NCBI RefSeq assembly: GCF_001458435.1
Contig: NZ_CYSF01000012.1
Span: 186,001 to 250,000 of the forward strand
Direction: 5' to 3'
From: Thalassovita mediterranea
GTDB lineage: Bacteria; Pseudomonadota; Alphaproteobacteria; Rhodobacterales; Rhodobacteraceae
DNA length: 64,000 nucleotides
Both the position numbers and the translations under genes were made by a program. Below are positions 35,761 to 43,208 of this stretch, one piece after another. The notes under the pieces were generated by a model, which had not been told where the DNA came from, searched no databases, and saw only the letters and a list, made by a program, of their open reading frames with translations. The number at the start of each line of letters is the position of its first letter. Positions within the stretch are counted from its first letter, which is position 1.

Positions 35761-36849
35761 TCAAGCGGCCAGCGCGTAAGCTGCGGGGGTCACAAGGTCG
35801 CCGTCTTCGCTGAAGATGTAGACGTGGCTGGGATCAAGGTAGACCTTTAGCGGTGCCCCCAGTTCCAGATCATGGATGCCGTGGATCAGACCCACCCAGG
35901 CCTCGCCGTGGTGATCAAGGTGAACAAAGGTTTCGGAGCCTGTCAGTTCGGTCACCATCAGTTTGGTGTGAAACTCCATCGAGTGATCACCATGCGACAG
36001 AATTTCAACGTGGTTCGGTCTGAACCCGGCTTGATACCGTCCGTCTGGCAGATCCTGCATCGCGCCTGCGGCCGGGGCGGATTGTCCGTCACCGAACATG
36101 ATCCTGTTGCCAACCTTGCTGACCGGCAGGAAATTCATTGGCGGATCGCTGAACACCCGTGCGGTGGTCGCATCAACGGGCTGTCTGTAGACAACGGGTG
36201 TCTGGCCGAACTGTGTAATGCGGCCTTCCCACAGCGTTGCGGTGTTGCCACCAAGCAGCAGCGCCTCCTCGGGTTCGGTCGTCGCATAAACGAAAATCGC
36301 CCCCGACTCTTCGAAGATCTTGGGGATCTCGATACGCAGCTCTTCGCGCAGCTTGTAGTCAAGGTTGGCAAGGGGTTCATCCAACAAAACCAGACCCGCA
36401 TCTTTGACCAATGCGCGCGCAAGGGCGCAGCGCTGTTGTTGTCCGCCGGACAGTTCCAGCGGCTTGCGGTCCAGCATCGGCGACAGCTGCATCAGTTCGG
36501 CAGACTTGCGTACTGCCTGATCGATCTCATCCTTGGTCTTGCCTAATAGCTTAAGGGGGGACGCAATGTTGTCGTACACGGTCATCGACGGGTAGTTGAT
36601 GAACTGCTGGTAGACCATCGCGACGTGTCGGTCTTGGACTTTGACGTCTGTGACGTCGTTGCCTTCCCAGAAAACTTTGCCCGTTGTCGGTTTGTCGAGA
36701 CCCGCCATCAGCCGCATCAGAGAGGTTTTGCCCGACAGGGTGGGCCCCAAGAGAACGTTCATCGTTCCTTTTTCGAGGACCAGATCCGTCTCAAAAATAT
36801 GCGTCTGGCCATTCACGACCTTGGAAACGCCTTTTAGTTCAAGCGACAT
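35761..36849 (-). CDS. glpS: Glycerol ABC transporter ATPase GlpS (H-loop lacking His)
   Basis: Second ATP-binding subunit, 362 residues. Walker A GPTLSGKT is at 35-42, the signature LSGGQ at 133-137, and Walker B Asp157-Glu158 in LLDEPL. The H-loop reads YATTEPEEA instead of YVTHDQxEA, so Thr191 replaces the switch histidine. A C-terminal regulatory domain follows. ATG 36849 starts MSLELKGVSKV; longer frames run into glpD. It lies 17 bases after glpD. Its defects complement those of GlpT. Confidence 0.92.
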   Translation of the reverse strand: MSLELKGVSKVVNGQTHIFETDLVLEKGTMNVLLGPTLSGKTSLMRLMAGLDKPTTGKVFWEGNDVTDVKVQDRHVAMVYQQFINYPSMTVYDNIASPLKLLGKTKDEIDQAVRKSAELMQLSPMLDRKPLELSGGQQQRCALARALVKDAGLVLLDEPLANLDYKLREELRIEIPKIFEESGAIFVYATTEPEEALLLGGNTATLWEGRITQFGQTPVVYRQPVDATTARVFSDPPMNFLPVSKVGNRIMFGDGQSAPAAGAMQDLPDGRYQAGFRPNHVEILSHGDHSMEFHTKLMVTELTGSETFVHLDHHGEAWVGLIHGIHDLELGAPLKVYLDPSHVYIFSEDGDLVTPAAYALAA

Positions 36850-36866
36850 AAGCCAAACCCCCTCCT

Positions 36867-38453
36867 TTATTCTGCGGCGGCCGAAGACACGGTCGTTAAC
36901 CATGTGGCCATCCAAGTGTCCAGTGTTTCTATTTGTTCCGGTGTCATCCGAAGACCTAATTTGCTTCGGCGCCAAACGATGTCTTCTGCACGTTGTGCGT
37001 ATTCATTGTCCATGAGCCATTTGACTTCAGCTTCGGTCAAAGTGGCCCCAAAGTCTTGCCCCAGATCGCTGGCCTGCGCGGCACCGTTGAGTACCTCGAA
37101 TGCGTCGGTGCCATAGGCGCGCACCAGACGCCGGGCCCAGCGGGCGTCGAGGAAAGCAAACTGTGCGCGCAAAGAAGCGATCAGGTCGTCTACCCCATCC
37201 ACAGGGAAGTCGCCGCCCGGCATCGCGACGCCTGCGGTCCAGGGCTTGCCGGAAATGGGCAGCTCTTTGGCGATCTCTTCCAGAGCGCTTTCCGCGAGGC
37301 AGCGATAAGTGGTGATCTTGCCACCAAAGATATTCAGGGCCGGCGCGCCGCGCGACGTATCGGTTTTCAGAACATAGTCGCGGGTTGCCGCCGTCGCGCT
37401 ATCTGCACCGTCGTCATAAAGCGGTCGCACACCGGAATAGGTCCAGACGACGTCATCTTTGCTGATGGGTTTGGCGATGTACTGATTGATGAAGCCTAGC
37501 AGATAGTCGCGTTCCTCGTCGGTGCATTCCGGTTTCTGGGACGGGTCAGTGTGTTCTACATCTGTCGTGCCGATGAGGGTGAAATCCGTTTCATAGGGAA
37601 TGGCGAAGGTGATCCGCCCATCTGTCCCTTGAAAGAAATAGCATTTGTCGTGGTCAAACAGCTTCTTGGTGACAATATGGCTGCCGCGCACCAATCGCAC
37701 GCCGGCAGAGCTGTTGCTTTTCAATGTGCCGCGCAGAACGTCACCGACCCATGGGCCAGCGGCGTTCACTACCATTTTCGCCGTGCGTTTGGTTTGTTGG
37801 CCTGTGGTGGTGTTCTGCGATGTGACGGTCCAAATGCCATCGGTCACGTCCGCTGAGATGACCTTTTCGCGCGTAACGATGTCGGCGCCACGTGCTTCGG
37901 CATCGCGTGCGTTCAATACGACAAGGCGCGAATCTTCGACCCAGCAGTCGGAATATTCGAAGGCGCGCTTAAACTTATCCTGAAGTGGGGCACCCTCGGG
38001 TGCGGTGGTCAGGTCTATGTTGGTGGTGCCCGGCAGGATTTTTCTGCCGCCCAGATTATCGTACAAAAATAGTCCAAGGCGGATAAGCCATGCGGGGCGT
38101 CGGCCCTTCATCCACGGCATAAACGTGCCGAGCAATCGGGACGTTGGCGTGCTTGTGTCGAAGCGCATTTGTGCGTGATAGGGCAGGACAAAACGCATCG
38201 GCCACGAAATGTGCGGCATCGCGGTCAGCAACACTTCGCGTTCGATCAAAGCTTCGCGGACCAGACGGAATTCAAAGTACTCAAGATAGCGCAGGCCGCC
38301 GTGGAACAGTTTGGTCGACGAGGCAGAGGTTGCACCGCCCAAATCGTTCATTTCCAGCAAGCAAACGTTGAGGCCACGGCCCGCAGCATCGCGCGCGATT
38401 CCGCACCCGTTGATACCACCACCAATGACCAAAAGATCATAGTCTGCTTGCAT
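36867..38453 (-). CDS. glpD: Glycerol-3-phosphate dehydrogenase (aerobic, FAD)
   Basis: Membrane-associated flavoenzyme that oxidises sn-glycerol-3-phosphate to dihydroxyacetone phosphate and feeds the quinone pool. It has 528 residues. The FAD-binding motif GGGINGCGIARDAAGRG is at the N-terminus, and SSTKLFHGGLRYLEYFEF follows. FGGKITTYRCLAE and the C-terminal helical domain are also typical. GAGGAAAACA lies before ATG 38453. It is the first gene of the operon, divergent from glpR. Confidence 0.96.
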   Translation of the reverse strand: MQADYDLLVIGGGINGCGIARDAAGRGLNVCLLEMNDLGGATSASSTKLFHGGLRYLEYFEFRLVREALIEREVLLTAMPHISWPMRFVLPYHAQMRFDTSTPTSRLLGTFMPWMKGRRPAWLIRLGLFLYDNLGGRKILPGTTNIDLTTAPEGAPLQDKFKRAFEYSDCWVEDSRLVVLNARDAEARGADIVTREKVISADVTDGIWTVTSQNTTTGQQTKRTAKMVVNAAGPWVGDVLRGTLKSNSSAGVRLVRGSHIVTKKLFDHDKCYFFQGTDGRITFAIPYETDFTLIGTTDVEHTDPSQKPECTDEERDYLLGFINQYIAKPISKDDVVWTYSGVRPLYDDGADSATAATRDYVLKTDTSRGAPALNIFGGKITTYRCLAESALEEIAKELPISGKPWTAGVAMPGGDFPVDGVDDLIASLRAQFAFLDARWARRLVRAYGTDAFEVLNGAAQASDLGQDFGATLTEAEVKWLMDNEYAQRAEDIVWRRSKLGLRMTPEQIETLDTWMATWLTTVSSAAAE

Positions 38454-38544
38454 TGTTTTCCTCCCCGAGCGGTCTGGAACGCCGTCAGCAGCCCTCAGAA
38501 CACGCCACTTTTGAACAGAAACCGCGCGCAAATGGAAGTAAATT

Positions 38545-38634
38545 TTTTTCGTTTCAATTCGCTTTTGCCTAACGAATTGACAGAAAATGGAAAATTTTTT
38601 GCGCTTTTTTCGTTAAAAGTGCACAAGCGAACGT
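38545..38634. promoter_or_regulatory. glpD/glpR intergenic operator region (TTCGTT repeats)
   Basis: This AT-rich stretch carries TTCGTT (38548), TTCGCT (38558), AACGAA (38571), TTCGTT (38609) and GAACG (38629). TTCGTT-N17-AACGAA forms a dyad. Repeated TTCG-type half-sites are expected for a DeoR-family regulator such as GlpR. The motif pattern is seen; binding is inferred. Confidence 0.5.
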
Positions 38635-38722
38635 AAAGATGGGGGGACCGAATCTAAAACGCGCGTCACTGGTTGCGAACCGGTCTGAACGCTTTATGGT
38701 CAAAAGAAACTGGGAGGCATAT

Positions 38723-39481
38723 TTGGTTCAGACCCTGCGAAAGCCTGAAATAATCGAGATTGCCCGGCGCGAGGGGAAAGTGACCGTCGATATGTTGGTG
38801 GATCATTTCGGTGTCACGCCACAAACTATTCGGCGCGACCTGACAGAGTTAGCAGAGTCGGGGCAGCTAGAACGTGTGCATGGTGGTGCGATCCTGCCAT
38901 CTGCGACGGTGAACATCGCTTATATGGAACGTCAGGAGCTGAACCTGTCATCCAAAGTCGACATCGCCAGAGCCTGCGTGAAGCATATTCCAAACGACTG
39001 TTCTTTGTTTTTGAACATCGGAACCACGACCGAAGCAGTCGCCGCGGAGTTGCACCGCCATACGGGCCTGCTCATCGTGACGAACAACCTGAACATCGCC
39101 AATAATCTGTCTCATACCTCCGAAGCGGAGGTGGTGGTCACCGGCGGCGATTTGCGACGTGCAGACGGGGGATTGGTTGGTGCAGTGGCCAGAGAAACGG
39201 TTTCACGTTTCCGGTTTGATTATGCCGTGATCGGTTGTTCGGCGCTGCATCAAGAGGGCGATATTCTGGATTTCGATACCCGCGAAGTGGGGGTCAGTCA
39301 GGCGATTATCAGCCGTAGTGATAAAATCATTCTGGTGGCGGACACGTCGAAATTCGAACGCAAAGCGCCCCTGAAAATTGCGGGCCTGTCTGAAATTGAC
39401 ACTTTCATTACCGATGCGCAGCCGCCCGCCGAATTTGTTGTGGCATGCAAGAGTAGCGGCACAGAAATTATTGTCGCCTGA
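38723..39481 (+). CDS. glpR: DeoR-family glycerol regulon repressor GlpR
   Basis: Repressor of glycerol use; relatives are released by glycerol-3-phosphate. It has 252 residues, the usual length. The N-terminal helix-turn-helix includes EIARREGKVTVDML and VTPQTIRRDL. The effector domain shows FLNIGTTTEAVA and IVTNNLNIA. I chose the TTG at 38723, because GGGAGG lies exactly five bases ahead and the product matches GlpR length. ATGs at 38696 or 38639 would add residues without a ribosome site. It is divergent from glpD. Confidence 0.88.
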   Translation: MVQTLRKPEIIEIARREGKVTVDMLVDHFGVTPQTIRRDLTELAESGQLERVHGGAILPSATVNIAYMERQELNLSSKVDIARACVKHIPNDCSLFLNIGTTTEAVAAELHRHTGLLIVTNNLNIANNLSHTSEAEVVVTGGDLRRADGGLVGAVARETVSRFRFDYAVIGCSALHQEGDILDFDTREVGVSQAIISRSDKIILVADTSKFERKAPLKIAGLSEIDTFITDAQPPAEFVVACKSSGTEIIVA

Positions 39482-39561
39482 CGGCACATGGCCCACGCAT
39501 CACTGGGCCGGTTTATTCAATCTGGCGCGCGACGGATTGTTCAAAATGGACTGCACATCGT

Positions 39562-39596
39562 AAGGGGCTTTGAGGGTTCTCAAAGCCCCTTAATCG
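39562..39596. terminator. Bidirectional terminator between glpR and gabD
   Basis: AAGGGGCTTTGAG and CTCAAAGCCCCTT form a perfect 13-pair stem with a GGTT loop, between convergent genes. T-rich flanks are present on both strands. Confidence 0.9.
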
Positions 39597-39602
39597 TTTA
39601 GC

Positions 39603-41084
39603 TTACACGGACATGCAGACGTATTTCATTTCCATGTAGTCTTCCATCCCGTGATGGCTGCCTTCGCGTCCAAGGCCGGATTGCTTGACCCCGCCAAAGG
39701 GCGCCATTTCGGTGGAGATGATGCCGGTGTTCACACCAACGATGCCATATTCCAGCGCTTCGGCCACTTTGTAGACGCGGCTCAGATCCTTGGCGTAGAA
39801 ATAGCTGGCAAGGCCGAAGATCGTGTCGTTGGCCAGCTCGATCACCTCATCCTCATCCTTGAAACGGAACAAGGGTGCCAGCGGGCCGAAGGTTTCATCG
39901 GTGGCGAACTGCATGTCCTTAGTGGCGCCGGTCACGATGGTCGGGGGCAGGAAGTAGCCTGCCTCTTGCGTCGCGTCCGTGTCGCCAAGGATCACGGTCG
40001 CGCCTTTGGCTTTCGCATCCGCAATATGTTCCTGCACCTTGGCAATCGCTTTGTCGCTGATCAGCGGGCCCAGATCGGTGCCGGCCTCCAGACCGTCGCC
40101 CACTTTCATCTGTTCAACGGCGGCCTTCAGCTTGGCGGCGAAGGCGTCATAGACACCGTCCTGCACATAGATGCGGTTGGCGCACACGCAGGTCTGACCG
40201 TTGTTGCGGAATTTGCACATGATCGCACCAGCGACCGCTTCATCCAGATCGGCGTCGTCAAAGACGATGAAGGGCGCGTTGCCGCCCAGTTCCATCGAAC
40301 ATTTCATCACCTGATCCGCCGCCTGACGCAGCAGGATACGACCCACGTTGGTCGATCCGGTGAAGGTCAGCTTGCGCACCGCGTGGTTTTCGCAGAACTC
40401 TTGCCCCGTGCCTGCGGCATCTGTGGTCGGCAGGATCGACAGCACGCCTTTGGGGATGCCTGCACGGTCGGCCAGCACACCCAGCGCCAGCGCGGATAGC
40501 GGGGTCAGTTCCGAAGGACGCGCTACAAAGGCACAGCCCGCTGCCAGCGCCGGACCGGCCTTGCGGGTGATCATCGCATTGGGGAAGTTCCATGGGGTGA
40601 TCGAGGCGGCAACGCCGATGGGCTGTTTCATCACCATGATACGCTTGTCACGCTGGTGGCCGGGGATCGTCTCGCCGTAAACGCGCTTGGCCTCTTCGGC
40701 AAAGAATTCGATGAAGGAGGCCCCATAGGCGATTTCGCCTTTCGCCTCTGCCAAAGGCTTGCCCTGTTCGGCGGTCAGGATGGTGCCCAGATCGTCCTGA
40801 TGTTCCATCATCAGATCGAACCAACGGCGCAGCACGGCTGCGCGTTCCTTGCCGGTCCAGCTGGCCCACTCTTTCTGCGCGGCTTCGGCCTTGGCAATCG
40901 CCTCGGTCACCTGCGCGCGGCTGGGATCGGCAACAGTGGCGATGATATCGCCGCGGGCAGGGTTCGTCACCTCGTAGGTGGCGCCAGTGTCACTGTCGAC
41001 CCACTCGCCCGCGATATAGGCTTGGGTCGCCAGCAGCTCTGGATCTTTTAGCAGCGATTTCAGATCGGTGGTTGTCTGTGTCAT
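39603..41084 (-). CDS. gabD: NAD(P)-dependent succinate-semialdehyde dehydrogenase
   Basis: Oxidises succinic semialdehyde to succinate, in 4-aminobutyrate and related pathways. It has 493 residues. The N-terminus has AYIAGEWVDSDTGATYEVTNP. WNFPNAMITRKAGPALAAGC, ELGGNAPFIVFDDADLDEA and the catalytic Cys299 in GQTCVCANR follow the GabD pattern. The end GREGSHHGMEDYMEMKY is typical of this group. GGGAGGAG precedes the ATG. No gabT is adjacent. Confidence 0.92.
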   Translation of the reverse strand: MTQTTTDLKSLLKDPELLATQAYIAGEWVDSDTGATYEVTNPARGDIIATVADPSRAQVTEAIAKAEAAQKEWASWTGKERAAVLRRWFDLMMEHQDDLGTILTAEQGKPLAEAKGEIAYGASFIEFFAEEAKRVYGETIPGHQRDKRIMVMKQPIGVAASITPWNFPNAMITRKAGPALAAGCAFVARPSELTPLSALALGVLADRAGIPKGVLSILPTTDAAGTGQEFCENHAVRKLTFTGSTNVGRILLRQAADQVMKCSMELGGNAPFIVFDDADLDEAVAGAIMCKFRNNGQTCVCANRIYVQDGVYDAFAAKLKAAVEQMKVGDGLEAGTDLGPLISDKAIAKVQEHIADAKAKGATVILGDTDATQEAGYFLPPTIVTGATKDMQFATDETFGPLAPLFRFKDEDEVIELANDTIFGLASYFYAKDLSRVYKVAEALEYGIVGVNTGIISTEMAPFGGVKQSGLGREGSHHGMEDYMEMKYVCMSV

Positions 41085-41185
41085 TGGTGGCTCCTCCCAA
41101 CGTATGCTTGCGATATCTCTGGCATAGGTGGACCATCTGGCGATAGGATTGTCCAGAAAAAGTGATCAAATTCTGGGAGGCCTTG

Positions 41186-41989
41186 ATGAAACCCGCCATG
41201 GAACTGGATGAAGCCTACGCAAATATGCAGTTTATCGAAAACGGCGCTGAATACCCGCAGCGCTGGGCACAGGCCGCAGCCGCGTTTCGTGAAGGCATGA
41301 TGCAAAGCGGTCAGGTTGAACTGGACCTGCCCTATGGGGAGGGCGCGCGCCATCGTTTCGATCTATACAAACCCGAGGGCACCCCAAAGGGCCTGCTGGT
41401 TTTTGTGCATGGTGGCTATTGGTTGTTCTTTGACAAATCCAGCTGGTCCCATTGCGCACAGGGCGCGTTAGAGGCGGGGTGGGCGGTGGCGATGCCGTCT
41501 TATGACCTGTGCCCCGATGTGTCGATTGCCGAGATTACACACCAGATTGCCCGCATGATCCCCGTGGCAGCGGAAATGATTGATGGACCGATCCATCTGG
41601 CCGGTCATTCTGCAGGCGGGCATCTGGTGGCGCGTATGTCGGTGCCTGGTCTGTTGCCTGACGCTGTGGCAGCGCGGATCAAACGGGTGATGCCAATTTC
41701 GCCGGTGTCAGACCTGCGACCTTTGTTGAAAACCTCGATGAACGAGAAGTTCAAGATGGACGAAGCAGACGCGCGCGCCGAAAGTCCCGTGTTGCAACAA
41801 CCGCTGTCCCATATCGATGTCACCGTTTGGGTCGGGGCGGAGGAGCGTCCGGCGTTTCTGGAACAGGCTACTGCCTTGGCCGAGGCATGGGGGTGCGAGT
41901 GTGTGATTGACGCGGGTCGTCACCATTTCGATGTAATTGATCCATTGGCGGATCGGGATGGGCGGATACTGGCGCGGCTGTTGGGTTAA
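41186..41989 (+). CDS. Alpha/beta hydrolase, kynurenine formamidase-like
   Basis: A 267-residue serine hydrolase. The oxyanion motif VHGGYW, followed by KSSWSH, and the nucleophile elbow GHSAGGHL are like those of alpha/beta-hydrolase formamidases (animal-type arylformamidase). The C-terminal His lies in DAGRHHFDVID. ATG 41186 has GGGAGG five bases ahead. It is divergent from gabD and convergent with the P1 peptidase four bases later. Activity on N-formylkynurenine is possible, but no kynurenine genes are nearby. Confidence 0.75.
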   Translation: MKPAMELDEAYANMQFIENGAEYPQRWAQAAAAFREGMMQSGQVELDLPYGEGARHRFDLYKPEGTPKGLLVFVHGGYWLFFDKSSWSHCAQGALEAGWAVAMPSYDLCPDVSIAEITHQIARMIPVAAEMIDGPIHLAGHSAGGHLVARMSVPGLLPDAVAARIKRVMPISPVSDLRPLLKTSMNEKFKMDEADARAESPVLQQPLSHIDVTVWVGAEERPAFLEQATALAEAWGCECVIDAGRHHFDVIDPLADRDGRILARLLG

Positions 41990-41993
41990 GGTC

Positions 41994-43007
41994 TTAGCCG
42001 TGCCGTTCGGCCCACGTCGGCTGGGCGTCATTTGGCTGTGCGGTTGCATGATAGATCGCGCGGGCAATGGCGCGGGCCATCACAGTGGCCGCTGCGTGGC
42101 CGAGGTAGAGAGTATCTGCAATCGGGTCGCCCAGTGGTTTTTCGGATGTGGCTGCGGCGAAGATTAGGTCCCCGTCCATCGGCGTATGGGAGGGATACAG
42201 CGCGCGGGCGTAACCGTCATGGGCCGCAGTGGCGAGGCGTGTGCATTGCGCCTGTGTCAGCGCGGCATCTGTGGCGATGATGCCGATGGTGGTGTTGGCG
42301 TGCGCCGCCAGTTTGGTTGGCGGCACATGGGTGTCGCTATAGCTTTGCGCCACGCCTTTGCCGCCGAACTCAGCATTCTGTTCAAACGGCGCGGCCCAGA
42401 ACGCGGGGCCGTCGCCTACCACGGCAGATCCCAGCGCGTTCACCGCCACCAGCGCGCCAACCGTGTGGCCTGAGGGCAGGGTGATGGATGCAGAGCCAAG
42501 CCCGCCCTTCAGGTTCGCCGTGGTCGCGCCGGTGCCCGCGCCGGTGGATCCGAGGGCGAAATCTGTATCTGCATTTGCCAGCGCCGCAGCGCCCAGCCGT
42601 TTATAGGGGTTTTCAGACCAGTTCTTGTCGCCGCCATTGATCAGGTCGAACAGGATTGCGCCGGGCACAATCGGCACCAGTTGATCGCCCACCTTGAAGC
42701 CGCGCCCCTGTGCGCGCAGCCCATCGGCAACGCCAGACGCCGCATCCAGACCAAAGGCCGATCCGCCAGACAGCACCAGCGCGTCCACCTGTTCCACCGT
42801 TTTGTCCGGCGCCAACAGGTCTGTTTCCCGCGTCCCCGGCGCGCCGCCCATCACATGCACACCGCAGGTAAACGGCTGATCCGCCAGCAGAACTGTCGCG
42901 CCAGTCTTGATCGTCTGATCGTCGGCATTGCCGACGCGCAGGCCCGCGACATCGGTGATCAGATTTCGGGCACCAACTTCGGTACTGGGCTGTGCGGAAA
43001 TGGTCAT
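41994..43007 (-). CDS. P1 family (DmpA/S58) self-cleaving aminopeptidase
   Basis: N-terminal nucleophile hydrolase of the P1 family, 337 residues. It opens with NLITDVAGLRVGNADD, and the substrate pocket LSGGSAFGLDAASGVADGL follows. GSTGAGTGATTANLKGGLGS is the family's central motif. The relatives cleave themselves into two chains and act as L-aminopeptidases, D-amidases or beta-peptidases; which applies here is unknown. ATG 43007 gives the normal N-terminus. It is divergent from creatinase. Confidence 0.88.
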   Translation of the reverse strand: MTISAQPSTEVGARNLITDVAGLRVGNADDQTIKTGATVLLADQPFTCGVHVMGGAPGTRETDLLAPDKTVEQVDALVLSGGSAFGLDAASGVADGLRAQGRGFKVGDQLVPIVPGAILFDLINGGDKNWSENPYKRLGAAALANADTDFALGSTGAGTGATTANLKGGLGSASITLPSGHTVGALVAVNALGSAVVGDGPAFWAAPFEQNAEFGGKGVAQSYSDTHVPPTKLAAHANTTIGIIATDAALTQAQCTRLATAAHDGYARALYPSHTPMDGDLIFAAATSEKPLGDPIADTLYLGHAAATVMARAIARAIYHATAQPNDAQPTWAERHG

Positions 43008-43041
43008 TGTGTATTTTTCCCTGAAAAGGTCGCAAAAACAT

Positions 43042-43068
43042 CTTGCCTGAATTCTCAGGATCGGCAAG
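43042..43068 (-). other. Terminator-like hairpin in the leader of the P1 peptidase
   Basis: CTTGCC (43042) and GGCAAG (43063) enclose a second CTGA/TCAG stem. On the minus strand the hairpin is followed by ATGTTTTTGCG, 35 bases before the start codon. It could attenuate the P1 peptidase gene; no effector is known. Confidence 0.5.
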
Positions 43069-43074
43069 TTGGGG

Positions 43075-43200
43075 CTTATACGGGTCAGGCCCTTCGGGCT
43101 GGGCGATGGCGTCGCCGCATTGCTGCACAACGGATGCAATAGCAATGGGACCCCGTTCAAACCGTCCTGAACGCCGGGACCTTTCTTTTGATTAAGGAGG
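43075..43200 (+). promoter_or_regulatory. Structured leader of creatinase with attenuator-like hairpin
   Basis: After a -10-like TTATAC near 43077, the leader folds into three hairpins: 43088-43100 with a TTC loop, 43102-43116 (GGCGA/TCGCC), and 43118-43147 (ATTGCT/AGCAAT). The last has a second GCAAT at 136-140 that can pair with the same arm. GTTCA/TGAAC (43155-43172) with flanking CCC/GGG pairs is then followed by TTTCTTTT, right before the AAGGAGG ribosome site. This is seen in sequence; a regulatory role is inference. Confidence 0.5.
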
Positions 43201-43208
43201 GTCAACAA

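Noticed and set aside
41186-41989. Definite kynurenine formamidase
   Set aside because: The HGGYW motif is suggestive, but no kynurenine pathway gene is nearby and many alpha/beta hydrolases share it, so it was left as formamidase-like.
43008-43110. Possible glycine riboswitch on the minus strand before the P1 peptidase
   Set aside because: CCGAAGG and CAGGCAA cores occur in the right order, but the GGAGAG and CTCTCAGG parts are missing and the spacing is about twice that expected.
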